Origin: Paraburkholderia terricola
Lineage (GTDB): Bacteria > Pseudomonadota > Gammaproteobacteria > Burkholderiales > Burkholderiaceae
Reading direction: 5' to 3'
Length of the DNA stretch: 42,714 nucleotides
Assembly (NCBI RefSeq): GCF_900142195.1
Contig: NZ_FRAB01000049.1
Location: 1-42,714 of the forward strand
Shown here: one piece after another, positions 30,251 through 39,377 of the stretch
How the letters are laid out: every line of letters starts with the position of its first letter
Numbering within the stretch: position 1 is the stretch's first letter
Notes under the pieces: generated by a model
Told to the model about the DNA's origin: nothing
The model's input: only the letters and a program-made list of their open reading frames with translations
The model's database searches: none
Program-made: the position numbers and the translations under genes

Positions 30251-33200
30251 CCCGAATGAATTCCGTCACCGCGTCGAGCGGCTGGTTTGGCAACGCGCGG
30301 CGGCGCATGGCATTCACGTTGGCCGCGCTGCTCGCGTTCATGACGCTCGCCATCGCACCGGCAGCGTATGCGGACGACGCAGCCGAGTCCAACATCGCCG
30401 CGAACCCGACGCTGCATCCAACGCCGTCGAGCAACTTCGCCTCGCAGAAGGTGGACGGCCAGCCGTTCTTTCTGCTCTCGGACGCGAGTTTCGGCAGCGA
30501 TCAACTGGCGCAGGTGCGTCTCGAAGCGCCGGGCCGCGATTTCAAGGACGCGCTGCAAGCGTATGGCGGCGCGGACATCGTCGTGTATCGCGTGCCCAAA
30601 CCGCTCGACTTCCTGAAGGCGCAAAAGAATCTGCACCGGCTGAACGTCGCGCCGAATTATCAGGGCGAAGGACTGGCGAACACGCTCGCGTATCTATGGG
30701 ACCGCTGGTTCAGCGAAGCGCGCCGCGCATGGCAGCGCGTGTTGTCGTTCGCGACGCGCAGCAAGGCGACCGAAGCCGCGCCGCAATTCAAGCTCGGCGA
30801 ACAGACGGGCAAGCCGACGCAGTTCGAGCAAAACTCGCAGTTCGCGCCGCTGCAAGGCTATGACATGGTCGCGCGTTTCCGTTATCCGATCTGGGACGCG
30901 AAGGTCATCCAGCCGCCGAAGGGCGTGAACCTCGAAGGCAGCAGCAGTAACTTCATTGAAGCCAGTTCGGGCAACGTGATGATCCCTGTCGGCAAGCTGC
31001 CGCCGGGGCTGTATATCGTCGAGGCGGTGATCGGCAACTATCGCGCGCATACGCTGCTGTTCGTGTCGGACACGGTCGCGGTCGTGAAGGCGGCATCGAG
31101 CGGCATGCTGGTGTGGACCGCGCGGCGCGATAACGGCAAGCCGGTTGCCAATACCGAGGTGAGCTGGACCGATGGCGTCGGCGTATTGCAAAGCGGCGCG
31201 ACCGGCGGCGACGGTGCGCTCATGCTGCAACACGTGAGCCCCGAGCGCAGCTATGTGCTCGGCACCGATCCGCGGGGCGGCGTGTTCGTCTCCGAGAATT
31301 TCTACTACGACAGCGAGATCTACAACACCAAGATCTACGCGGTGACCGACCGTCCAATGTACCGGCCCGGCGATCCGGTGCATGTGAAGTTCATCGGCCG
31401 CACGTTCCAGAACGCGACGCAGTCGTCCGCGCCCGCCGAGGCCGACGTCAAACTCGACGTGCTCGATCCGAACGGCGCGCCGGTGGCGACCAGCAAGGTG
31501 CATTTCGCGTCCGCGACGGGCGCGGAGGCGTCGTTCACGCTGCCCGCCGATGCCACCGCCGGCGGCTACACGCTGCGCTTCGATTACAACGGCGATGTGT
31601 ACGGCAGCGCGTTTCGCGTCGCCGACTATGTGAAGCCGCATTTCGACGTGAACCTGTCGATGGACAAAGCCGATTACGCCACCGGCGAGCCGCTGAAGGG
31701 CAAGATCCAGTTGCGCTATCCGGACGGCAAGCCGGTGCGCGACAGCAAGATTTCGCTCACGCTGCGCGCGCAGAAAGTGACGATCGTCGACGGCGAATTG
31801 CGGTACGCCGGCTTGTTCCCGGTCAAGCTCGAACAGCAGGAGTTGAAAACCGATAGCGAGGGCAACGCAAGTCTCACGCTGCCGGCGGCGAAAGAGCCGA
31901 GCCGTTACGCGTTGACGCTGTTCGCGCAAGACGGCGCGGCGTACAAGGTGCGCGTGACACGTGAAGTGCTGATCGCGCGCGGCGCGACGCCGTATCGTCT
32001 GTCGACGGCGAAGTCGTTCTCGCAGCCGAAGGAAGCGGTCAGCTTCGAATTGCAAGCGCTCGGTGCGCTCGATCCGTCGTCGCATGCGCCGGCAAGATGG
32101 GAATGGACGCGCCTCGAATCGCAGACGCACGGCGAAGGCGCGTTGAAGAGCGGGGCGGCAAGCGGCAAGCTCTCGTTCCCGGTGCAATTCGACCAACCGG
32201 GTTCATACATGCTGTCGGTCAAGGACGACACCGGCAATCTGCTCGCCGCCGCGAGCCACTGGGTCGCGGGCGATGGCCTGAAGGCGATTCCGGGCAGCGT
32301 CGAGATCGTGTTCGATCGCGACAGGTACAAGATCGGCGACACCGCCGAAGCGCTGATCACGTTCCCGATGCCCGTCGACGATGCGTTGCTGACGCTCGAA
32401 CGCGACAACGTCGAGCGCCGCGCGTTGTTGACGGCGGGCGGCGACTGGCTGCAACTTCAACGCGTGGCGCCGTCGCAATGGAAAGCGCGCATCAAGGTGA
32501 GCGACGAGTTCGCGCCGAACATGACCTTCTCGGTGCTCTACGTGCATGCGGGCGAGTACGTGTTTCAAAACGCGGGCATCGTGGTCGCGCAGCCGCAAAT
32601 CGAACTGAACGTGAGAAGCGACAAGCCGGTGTACGGCCCCGGCGATACGGTGACGCTGAACTTCGACAGCACACTGAACGGCAAGCCGGAAGCGGCGAAC
32701 CTGACCGTGAGCGTGGTCGATGAAATGGTGTACGTTTTGCAGCCGGAAATCGCGCCGAACATCGTCGACTTTTTCTATCATCCGCGCCGCAACAACGTGC
32801 GCACTTCGTCGAGCCTGTCGTTCATCACGTATGACCTCGCGCGTTCGCCGTTGAAGGGCGCGCCGGGCGGCCCGCAACGCGCGAACTACAACGAGCGCGG
32901 CGTGAAGGTGCTGGAGCGGCCGCGCCGCGACGATCAGGACACGGCGGCGTGGGAAGGCAATCTGAAAACCGACGCCAACGGTCATGCCGCCATGACCTTC
33001 AAGATGCCCGACTCGCTGGCGCGCTGGCGCATCACCGTGCGCGCGGCGGCGCCGAACGGCATGGTGGGTCAACGCACCGCTTACGTGCGCTCGGACAAGG
33101 CGCTGTATCTGAAGTGGAGCGGGCCGACGCATTTTCGCGTCAACGATCAGCCGGCCATCGACATGATCGCGTTCAACCAGACCGACACGGAGATGGACGC

Positions 33201-35064
33201 GCAATGGCTGGTCGACGGCGGCGGTCTCTCGTTGAATCAGAAAGTCACGCTCAAGCGCGGTGCGAACTATCTGCGGCTGCCGGGCGGCGCGCTGAAGGCC
33301 GGCGTGATCAATGCGACGTTGCGGCGTGCGGATAAAGACGTGGACCGCTTGCAGACCACCATCAATCTCGATGCGGGCGGCTGGCTCGATCTGCATCAGA
33401 ACACCGTGGCGCTCGACGGTTCGAACAAGCCGCTCAATCTGCCAACCGACGCTCAGGATGTGAGCGTGCGGTTCATCGGCAACGCGGCGAGTCAATTCGC
33501 GCGCGTCGCCGACGATCTGATCGACTATCCGTACGGTTGCGCCGAACAGACTTCGAGCCGCCTGATTCCGCTCGCGCTCGCTCACGATGCGCTCGGCCGT
33601 GGCGACAACGCGAGTTCGACGCAAGGGCTCGACGCGCTGCTGCGCAATCAGCGGCAGCGTCTTGCGATGCTGGCGGGCGTCGGCGGCACGTTCGGCTGGT
33701 GGGGCGACACAACCGGCGGCAGCGCGCTGATGACCGCTTACGCGTATTACGCGGACTGGCTCGCGAGCCGCAGCCTCGGCATCGGCCTGCCCGCGGGCAA
33801 CTGGCAGCACGCGATGGACGTCTATCGCGATGCCGGCGCGAAGGAACCGCTGCTGCATCGCGCGCTGGCGTTGTGGTTCATGCAGCAGATGGGCTTGCCG
33901 GTGGCTACGCCCGTGTCGGGCGTCGCCGCCGATTTGCTGAGCGATGCGGCTGCGATGTCGGGCAACGCGAACAACGCGGGCAAGGCGCCCGCGCGCAGCG
34001 GCGCGTATGGCGCGTCGGACAGCATCGTGTTCGCACAAGCCGATTCGCCGCGCGGCAAGCAGATGGCGACGCTGCTGGTGGCCGGCATGGCGCGCGGCAC
34101 GGGCGCTCAACTGCCGGAAGCTTTCGACGCAGCCGCGAGCGCCGCACGCAGCGCGTTGAGCAACGATCCCGCGCCGCTCGTGCAAAGTCTGCTTTACCTG
34201 ACGGGCGATGGCGGCGCCGCGATCGATGCATCGACGTTGCTCGCGAAAAGCAGCGCCGATTACCCGACGCTCGATCGCGCATTGACGCTGCTGTGGCTGC
34301 GCAAGGCGCTCGGCGGCGAGGCGGCGCCGGCTTCGCCGCCGTCGTTGCAAGGAGTGGGCTGGACGCGCACCGCGACGCCGACCGGCGCACCGCTCTGGAA
34401 GTGGACCGGCACAGCACGCCCCGAAGGAAATCCCGTTGGGGGACTACCCGCCACACTCGATGCCGGCGCCACTCGCACCGACGTCAACGCACTCGTGTCG
34501 TTCCGCAGTCATACGAGCGAGGACAGCCGGTTGAACATCACCGTCGAACGGCGGTTCTACAAGCTGGAACCGCTCGACGTGAAGCCTGATCCGAAGAAGC
34601 AAGCCGCGCCTGAAAGCCAGTTGGGACGCGCCGCGTTCACCGCGCGTCTGATGAAGCAGGGCGATGCGATCGACAGCAACGCGCTGTATGTGGACGAAGT
34701 CACGCTCACGCCGCGCTCGGGCAACGCCTACCACTACGGTCTGCTCGACGTGCCGCTGCCGCCGGGCGGCAATGTCGAGGCGACCAGCTGGGGCGTGTCG
34801 ATCGACGGCTTGCCTGGCGCGAAGGAAGGCGGCAGCGGTCCGCAGCCGTTCCAGCGCGTCGCTTCGTATGAGATGGGTGAACTGGCGTATCACCAGCCCG
34901 TACCGTTGCTCGATCGACCCGTGACGCTGCGGCAACTGGTGCGCTTCGCATTGCCGGGTACGTTCGCGTTGCCGCCCGCGCGCTACTTCCGCATGTATCA
35001 GCCGGACGCGAAGGCGTTCGAAGGCGGCAAGAGCGATCGCGTGACGACGCTGCGCATCCAGTAG
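30247..35064 (+). CDS. yfaS: Bacterial alpha-2-macroglobulin, YfaS/MagD class, with thioester motif
   Basis: A 1605-residue secreted protein with a Sec signal (MAFTLAALLAFMTLAIAPAA, cleavage near AYA) and no lipobox, so it is periplasmic rather than a lipoprotein. Macroglobulin-type beta domains recur (TDRPMYRPGDPVHVKFIGRT near 365-385; SDKPVYGPGDTVTLNF near 790-805). The A2M domain is at ~905-990 (FKMPDSLARWRITVRAAAPN), followed by a thioester domain with YPYGCAEQTSSRL (C1098-A-E-Q1101) in an alpha/alpha toroid. Such proteins trap proteases after bait cleavage. The ATG at 30247 overlaps the yfaT stop. The frame opens upstream only as a shadow of yfaT. Operon context places it with the Pseudomonas MagD class. 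Confidence 0.93.
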   Translation: MTRMNSVTASSGWFGNARRRMAFTLAALLAFMTLAIAPAAYADDAAESNIAANPTLHPTPSSNFASQKVDGQPFFLLSDASFGSDQLAQVRLEAPGRDFKDALQAYGGADIVVYRVPKPLDFLKAQKNLHRLNVAPNYQGEGLANTLAYLWDRWFSEARRAWQRVLSFATRSKATEAAPQFKLGEQTGKPTQFEQNSQFAPLQGYDMVARFRYPIWDAKVIQPPKGVNLEGSSSNFIEASSGNVMIPVGKLPPGLYIVEAVIGNYRAHTLLFVSDTVAVVKAASSGMLVWTARRDNGKPVANTEVSWTDGVGVLQSGATGGDGALMLQHVSPERSYVLGTDPRGGVFVSENFYYDSEIYNTKIYAVTDRPMYRPGDPVHVKFIGRTFQNATQSSAPAEADVKLDVLDPNGAPVATSKVHFASATGAEASFTLPADATAGGYTLRFDYNGDVYGSAFRVADYVKPHFDVNLSMDKADYATGEPLKGKIQLRYPDGKPVRDSKISLTLRAQKVTIVDGELRYAGLFPVKLEQQELKTDSEGNASLTLPAAKEPSRYALTLFAQDGAAYKVRVTREVLIARGATPYRLSTAKSFSQPKEAVSFELQALGALDPSSHAPARWEWTRLESQTHGEGALKSGAASGKLSFPVQFDQPGSYMLSVKDDTGNLLAAASHWVAGDGLKAIPGSVEIVFDRDRYKIGDTAEALITFPMPVDDALLTLERDNVERRALLTAGGDWLQLQRVAPSQWKARIKVSDEFAPNMTFSVLYVHAGEYVFQNAGIVVAQPQIELNVRSDKPVYGPGDTVTLNFDSTLNGKPEAANLTVSVVDEMVYVLQPEIAPNIVDFFYHPRRNNVRTSSSLSFITYDLARSPLKGAPGGPQRANYNERGVKVLERPRRDDQDTAAWEGNLKTDANGHAAMTFKMPDSLARWRITVRAAAPNGMVGQRTAYVRSDKALYLKWSGPTHFRVNDQPAIDMIAFNQTDTEMDAQWLVDGGGLSLNQKVTLKRGANYLRLPGGALKAGVINATLRRADKDVDRLQTTINLDAGGWLDLHQNTVALDGSNKPLNLPTDAQDVSVRFIGNAASQFARVADDLIDYPYGCAEQTSSRLIPLALAHDALGRGDNASSTQGLDALLRNQRQRLAMLAGVGGTFGWWGDTTGGSALMTAYAYYADWLASRSLGIGLPAGNWQHAMDVYRDAGAKEPLLHRALALWFMQQMGLPVATPVSGVAADLLSDAAAMSGNANNAGKAPARSGAYGASDSIVFAQADSPRGKQMATLLVAGMARGTGAQLPEAFDAAASAARSALSNDPAPLVQSLLYLTGDGGAAIDASTLLAKSSADYPTLDRALTLLWLRKALGGEAAPASPPSLQGVGWTRTATPTGAPLWKWTGTARPEGNPVGGLPATLDAGATRTDVNALVSFRSHTSEDSRLNITVERRFYKLEPLDVKPDPKKQAAPESQLGRAAFTARLMKQGDAIDSNALYVDEVTLTPRSGNAYHYGLLDVPLPPGGNVEATSWGVSIDGLPGAKEGGSGPQPFQRVASYEMGELAYHQPVPLLDRPVTLRQLVRFALPGTFALPPARYFRMYQPDAKAFEGGKSDRVTTLRIQ

Positions 35065-35074
35065 CGAGGCCGCC

Positions 35075-36853
35075 ATGTTCAGCGCGCTTCGGCACACGCG
35101 TGATCGCCTGGCGGCGGTGCTGCGGATCGCGCTCGCCCTGAGCGTGGGCTGTGCCTGCGTCGATGGCGTGAAGGCGTATGCGGCGGCATCGTCGGTTGAA
35201 ACGCCTGTTGTCGCTTCGGCGCGGAGGCTGCGCTTCGCGTGGTTGCGCGACGGCGAGAGTCAGCTTTGGCAAGTCGATGCGGGGAGCGCCGGCGTCGCCG
35301 TTTCGGCGCAGTCCGCGCGCCCCTTGCCGGCGACGCTCGAAACGCCGCTCGGCAGCGTGTGGAAGCTGTTCGTCTACGGCTATCTCGTGGACCGCAACAT
35401 CGCCACGCCGGATTACACGTGCAGCGGCGGCGATCCCGAAGAAGCGTATTGCTGCATGACGGGCGGCCGCATCGACCGCGAACATGCACTGGTGCAATCG
35501 TGCGGACGTTTTTTCGAACCCGCGCGCCTGCAACTCGACGCCGCCGACTGGCGCAAGTATTGGACGGCCGCGCACGCACCCGCGTGGCTGCGCAACCTCC
35601 ATGCGATGACGCCGACGCAGCGCGTCCCGGTGATCGATCTACTCGCCGCCTTGCAAGCCATGCCCGCGCGGCCGCGCGAAGCGGCGGCGAGCACGCTGGT
35701 ATCGGTGCTGACGAGCGGACGCGGCGAGGGCACGGTGTCGCTGTACGGCAGCGTATTGCGCGCCAAGACGTGGACGATGCCGGACCCGGCGCGGCCCGGC
35801 GCATCCATCGGCGGCGCGGCGGGCTGGCTCGTCGACGGCACGCCGGTGTGGCTGGGCGGCCCGGGCGGCAGCGCGCGCGTGCTCGCCGCCGCCGCGCCGC
35901 GCATCGCGCCGCTGCTCACGCAAGTCACCGTGCCGGATGACGGCGCCTGCGTGCTGGTCGATTTTTTCAGCCGTTATCCGATTCGTGAAGTGCTCGGCGA
36001 CCGCGGGCCGGCGGCGGCGCCGGACGGTCCGCTGCGGGGCGAGTTCCGCGTGGGCTTCGTCAACGGCAATTGGGCGCGCGTGCAAAGCCGCGGCGAATTG
36101 CGGCTCGATCGCAGCGCAACCGGAGCGCCGCAAATTGTCGGCCGCTTCGGCATGAACGATTACGTTGCTCGCGTGGTCGAGCGGGAGGGCGACACGAGCC
36201 AGCCGGAAGCGGCCAAGGCACTGGCGGTGGCGGCGCGTACCTACGTGGTGCAGCACGGCAGTCACGATCACGGTTGCTTGCGTATCGACGACAGCAGCGG
36301 CACGCAGCGCGTTCTACCGCGCGCGCCAGGCGCCGCCGCGCGCCGTGCCGCCGATCTGACGGACGCGCTCGTGCTGACCGGCGTGCCGGTTCAGTATCAC
36401 CACGACAAGGCGGCAGCGGGGCAGATGAGTTGGCTCGCCGCGAAGGCGTCCGCGCAAGGCGGCCTCACGTTCGACGCGATTCTCGCGCGCACCTGGCCGC
36501 AGGCGACGTTGACTGCGTTCCAGAGTCCGCTGTCCGGCGATTGCATCGCGGTGGCCGGCGCGCAGCAATGGCTGCGGCGCAATGCGCCGTCGTGGGCGCG
36601 GCGCATGGACGGCGCGGCGGGCTACGAGACGCCCGATCTGCCCGCCGTGTGCGCCGTGCGCGAAGGGCGGCCGTATGCGGACGCGCAGCGCAATCGCGTG
36701 TACGTGTATCGCTTGCAGACGGAGGAAGACCGTATCGCGCTGGCGCACGAGTATGTTCACCTCGCGTTCCAGCATCATCCGCGTGGCGTCGATGAGACGT
36801 TCGTCGAGCGTACCGCTCGCACGCTGATCCGTACCGACAATCCGATCCAATGA
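35075..36853 (+). CDS. yfaQ: DUF2300 protein, YfaQ-like, with PBP-like, SpoIID-like and HExxH motifs
   Basis: A 592-residue exported protein with an N-terminal signal (~10-36). Three motif sets follow. (1) Residues 90-265 resemble a penicillin-binding/transpeptidase fold: SVWK (S94, K97), VQSCGRFF (S142) and RAKTWTMP (K231), then GGAAGWLVDGTPVWLGG. (2) Residues ~355-475 resemble SpoIID/LytB: GMNDYVARVVEREGDTSQPE, then AAKALAVAARTYVVQHG. (3) The C-terminus has ALAHEYVHLAFQHHP, an HExxH zinc motif (H558-H562), with E574/E578 as possible third ligand. The domain readings are mine from motifs; family biochemistry is, to my knowledge, undescribed. It lies 10 nt after yfaS. Its stop overlaps an ATG of the next frame, although the better yfaP start is further on. 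Confidence 0.85.
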   Translation: MFSALRHTRDRLAAVLRIALALSVGCACVDGVKAYAAASSVETPVVASARRLRFAWLRDGESQLWQVDAGSAGVAVSAQSARPLPATLETPLGSVWKLFVYGYLVDRNIATPDYTCSGGDPEEAYCCMTGGRIDREHALVQSCGRFFEPARLQLDAADWRKYWTAAHAPAWLRNLHAMTPTQRVPVIDLLAALQAMPARPREAAASTLVSVLTSGRGEGTVSLYGSVLRAKTWTMPDPARPGASIGGAAGWLVDGTPVWLGGPGGSARVLAAAAPRIAPLLTQVTVPDDGACVLVDFFSRYPIREVLGDRGPAAAPDGPLRGEFRVGFVNGNWARVQSRGELRLDRSATGAPQIVGRFGMNDYVARVVEREGDTSQPEAAKALAVAARTYVVQHGSHDHGCLRIDDSSGTQRVLPRAPGAAARRAADLTDALVLTGVPVQYHHDKAAAGQMSWLAAKASAQGGLTFDAILARTWPQATLTAFQSPLSGDCIAVAGAQQWLRRNAPSWARRMDGAAGYETPDLPAVCAVREGRPYADAQRNRVYVYRLQTEEDRIALAHEYVHLAFQHHPRGVDETFVERTARTLIRTDNPIQ

Positions 36854-36951
36854 ATCACGACATGCGTTCTTTTTCAGTCATGTCGTGCTGGACGCGTTTC
36901 AATCAAAACACGCCGGACGAACGGCATGACAGCGGGACAGGAGCGGTAACG

Positions 36952-37749
36952 ATGAAGGTCAAGACGACAGGGTGGGTGAAGGGCGGCTGCAGGGTGCTCG
37001 TCGTTGCGTGTTTGCAGGCCGTGCCGGCGGCGCACGCGAGCGATGTCGACTTCGCCGCGCCGTTGAACGGCTGGCGCAACACGGGCGGCGACAACGAGCG
37101 TTATACGCAGGACGTGCACTACCCCGCGGTATCCGTGTCGACGCCGGAAGGCCAGTCGAAATTCGCGCTGATCGAAGGACACATCCGCAACGCGCCGAAG
37201 AAGAAGGGCAACATGGTGGCGACGCTGGTGGTCGACGGCACGCCGTTGCCGCAGCGCGTGGAGGAAGATGGCAGGTTCTCGCGGCCCTACGCGTTTCCTT
37301 CCGGCAGCAACGGCGTCGAACTGCGCGCGCCGGACGGCAGCCGCAAGCGCGTGCAGTTCTACGACGCCTACAGCGGCAAGACCCAGCCGAAGCTGCGCGT
37401 GGTGCTCGCGTGGGACACCGACGGCACCGATCTGGATCTGCACGTCGTGTCGCCCGACGGCGCGCATACCTGGTACGGGGAACGCGTCGCGCCGAACGGC
37501 GGCGCGCTCGACGTCGACGTGACGACCGGCTATGGGCCGGAGATTTATTCGTCCGCCGCGCCGCTGAAGGGCACGTATCTGGTGTTCGTGAATTACTACG
37601 GCAGCGGCAACAGCGGCAGCGACATGACCGTCGCCCAGGTGAGCATCATCACGAATGAAAATACGCCGAACGAAAAGAGCGAAACGATGCGGGTGCCGCT
37701 GCGAAAGGCCGGCGAATTGACGCTCGTGAAAACCTTTGTCATGCCGTGA
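36952..37749 (+). CDS. yfaP: DUF2135 protein, YfaP-like, secreted
   Basis: A 265-residue protein with a Sec signal (MKVKTTGWVKGGCRVLVVAC, cleavage after AAHA). The mature part has a beta-rich N-terminal half (LNGWRNTGGDNERYTQDVHY, PAVSVSTPEGQSKFALIEGH) and the DUF2135 domain LRVVLAWDTDGTDLDLHVVS, ALDVDVTTGYGPEIYSSAAP, GTYLVFVNYYGSG. The D-T-D-G-T-D-L-D-L-H pattern could bind a divalent cation (inference). I chose the ATG at 36952 because AGGAG lies 9 nt upstream and it yields a signal peptide. The in-frame ATG at 36850, overlapping the yfaQ stop, is the alternative. It is the last gene of the operon. Confidence 0.86.
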   Translation: MKVKTTGWVKGGCRVLVVACLQAVPAAHASDVDFAAPLNGWRNTGGDNERYTQDVHYPAVSVSTPEGQSKFALIEGHIRNAPKKKGNMVATLVVDGTPLPQRVEEDGRFSRPYAFPSGSNGVELRAPDGSRKRVQFYDAYSGKTQPKLRVVLAWDTDGTDLDLHVVSPDGAHTWYGERVAPNGGALDVDVTTGYGPEIYSSAAPLKGTYLVFVNYYGSGNSGSDMTVAQVSIITNENTPNEKSETMRVPLRKAGELTLVKTFVMP

Positions 37750-37814
37750 GGCGGCGTGTGTTTGCCGCTCGAGACCCCGGTGCGGTCAGCGGCTCGAATC
37801 TCAATTCGCTCAAT

Positions 37815-37872
37815 GACTTGCGCAAGTCTTGCCCAGGATATCCACAGGCTTGCGCACGGTTTCTGTGGACAA
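37815..37872. promoter_or_regulatory. 14-bp palindrome and two DnaA-box-like 9-mers
   Basis: A perfect 14-bp palindrome GACTTGCGCAAGTC (37815-37828) is followed by ATATCCACA (37838-37846) and, inverted, TGTGGACAA (37864-37872). Each 9-mer is one mismatch from the DnaA box TTATCCACA. They lie upstream of the hemerythrin gene. No full origin features are present. Confidence 0.4.
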
Positions 37873-38018
37873 ACCGACATGGCCGGTCCCGCTGCCGATA
37901 GTCCGGGAATGCAAACGGGCGGGGGCAATCGTCGGCGTGCGCGCGGCCACACGACTCCTCGCTTCGGGCATGGCCGATGCTGTGGCAGAAGTGCTGCTGT
38001 TCTAACGGGAGAACCGAC

Positions 38019-38549
38019 ATGGCACAAGCTGAAACCACTACGAAGTCCGCTACTCAACCGCCGGGCGAGCAAGATGCGCTGGCGCTGCTCGAAGCGGACC
38101 ATCGCGCAGTCGAGAAGCTTTTCGAGGCATTCGAAAAGGCGGGCGACGATCTGGAAGAGAAAGCGACGCTGGCCCAACGTGCGTGCGAGGAATTGACCGT
38201 GCACACGATCATCGAGGAAGAACTGCTGTACCCGGCGGCGCAAGCAGCACTGCCGGAGGACGGCAAGCTCGATGTCGAGGAAGCTTATGTCGAACACTTT
38301 CTGGTCAAGACACTCATCACGAAGTTCGAGACGCTGAAAGCCGGTGACAAGGGATTCAATGCGACCTTCAAGGTGATGTCGGAGATGGTGCTGCATCACG
38401 TCGAGGAAGAAGAAGGCGAACTGTTTCCGGAGTTGCGGCGCACGAAGTGCGATCTGGTCGCGCTCGGCAAGAAGATCGCCGCGCGCAAGGAAGCCTTGCA
38501 GAGCAAGCTCGATGCAGCGGGCAGCCGCTCCGTTGGCGATAAGACGTAA
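38019..38549 (+). CDS. Hemerythrin HHE domain protein
   Basis: A 176-residue, mostly helical cytosolic protein of the HHE cation-binding family. Likely di-iron ligands are H28 (ALLEADHRAVEKLFEAFEKA), H62 and E66 (VHTIIEEELLYP), H93 (AYVEHFLVK), and H127 and E131 (LHHVEEEEGELFPELR). Such proteins bind oxygen, NO or iron or repair iron-sulfur damage; the role here is not known. GGGAGA precedes the ATG at 38019. A gap of 269 nt with palindromic signals separates it from yfaP, so it is an independent unit. Confidence 0.9.
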   Translation: MAQAETTTKSATQPPGEQDALALLEADHRAVEKLFEAFEKAGDDLEEKATLAQRACEELTVHTIIEEELLYPAAQAALPEDGKLDVEEAYVEHFLVKTLITKFETLKAGDKGFNATFKVMSEMVLHHVEEEEGELFPELRRTKCDLVALGKKIAARKEALQSKLDAAGSRSVGDKT

Positions 38550-38590
38550 GCGGGTCCGCAAGATTTCCCTTGCCGGATGTCGCGTTGGGA

Positions 38591-38620
38591 CAGGCACTGC
38601 GTTTTTTAGAGCAGTGCCTG
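38591..38620. terminator. 10-bp hairpin with T-tract in the loop
   Basis: A perfect 10-bp inverted repeat (38591-38600 with 38611-38620) encloses GTTTTTTAGA and lies between the convergent hemerythrin and PRC-barrel genes. The T-run is in the loop, not after the stem, so its efficiency as a terminator is uncertain. Confidence 0.45.
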
Positions 38621-38665
38621 CGTTCGTATGAAGTTTGTGATCCCCGCTCGCGTTTTTCCACGACG

Positions 38666-39109
38666 TCAGGCGTCGCAAGTCCAATACGGTGCCCGGTTGT
38701 AGTACGCGTGTAGGGACGTGCCCCATTGCGTATCCGTCATCGCCGGCCAGTTGTCCCTATCGAAGCCCGGCGCGCTTCCGATGCGCTCGGCGGGTGCGTC
38801 GAGCACGAAGCATTTGTCGTCGGTGTCGAGCGTGAGCGCGTTCCAGGGTATTGCATGGAGCGTGTCGCCCACGCCGAGAAAGCCGCCGCTCGAGAGCACC
38901 GCATAAGCGATACGTCCGCCGCGGACGTCGAGCATGATGTCGGAGATCTTGCCGATATATTCGCCGTCCGATGACATCACCTTGTTTCCATCTAGCGTGG
39001 AAGCGGCCATCACATCCGGACCGGGACCTTCGCCGATGCCGGTTCCAACGATCTTTGCACCTTGCCTGGCTGCCGCGGGTGCCGGTTCCTTGGGATCGAG
39101 CGTGGTCAT
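38666..39109 (-). CDS. PRC-barrel domain protein
   Basis: A 147-residue protein beginning MTTLDPKEPAPAAARQGAKI. The PRC barrel (~40-105) reads NKVMSSDGEYIGKISDIMLD, GGRIAYAVLSSGGFLGVGDT, LHAIPWNALTLD. The C-terminal part contains GFDRDNWPAMTDTQWGTSLH. Stand-alone PRC-barrel proteins of this kind are common in Burkholderia and often stress-associated; their mechanism is unknown. The ATG at 39109 has AGGAG 7 nt upstream. No membrane segment. Confidence 0.87.
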   Translation of the reverse strand: MTTLDPKEPAPAAARQGAKIVGTGIGEGPGPDVMAASTLDGNKVMSSDGEYIGKISDIMLDVRGGRIAYAVLSSGGFLGVGDTLHAIPWNALTLDTDDKCFVLDAPAERIGSAPGFDRDNWPAMTDTQWGTSLHAYYNRAPYWTCDA

Positions 39110-39377
39110 GGTGTGCTCCTGGGAGAAACCTGGGCACAGAGCGCGCAAGGAGTATGCCCCATGCGCGTCGGCGATCGCGCCGGTAATCTCGGCAACCGTT
39201 ACTGGTCGAAATTACGCAACCGTCGGCGAGGTGCGGCCGGTGCTCGCGCTTACTGTTCCTTACTGTTGCTCAAGATTCGCGCCGTGGGCGTCGATAGAAC
39301 TTGTAACCCGCCGTGCTGTTGAACTTCCGCGACGGGTTGGGCAATGCATGCCTTGAGCGAAATGAACGGAGATTGCT

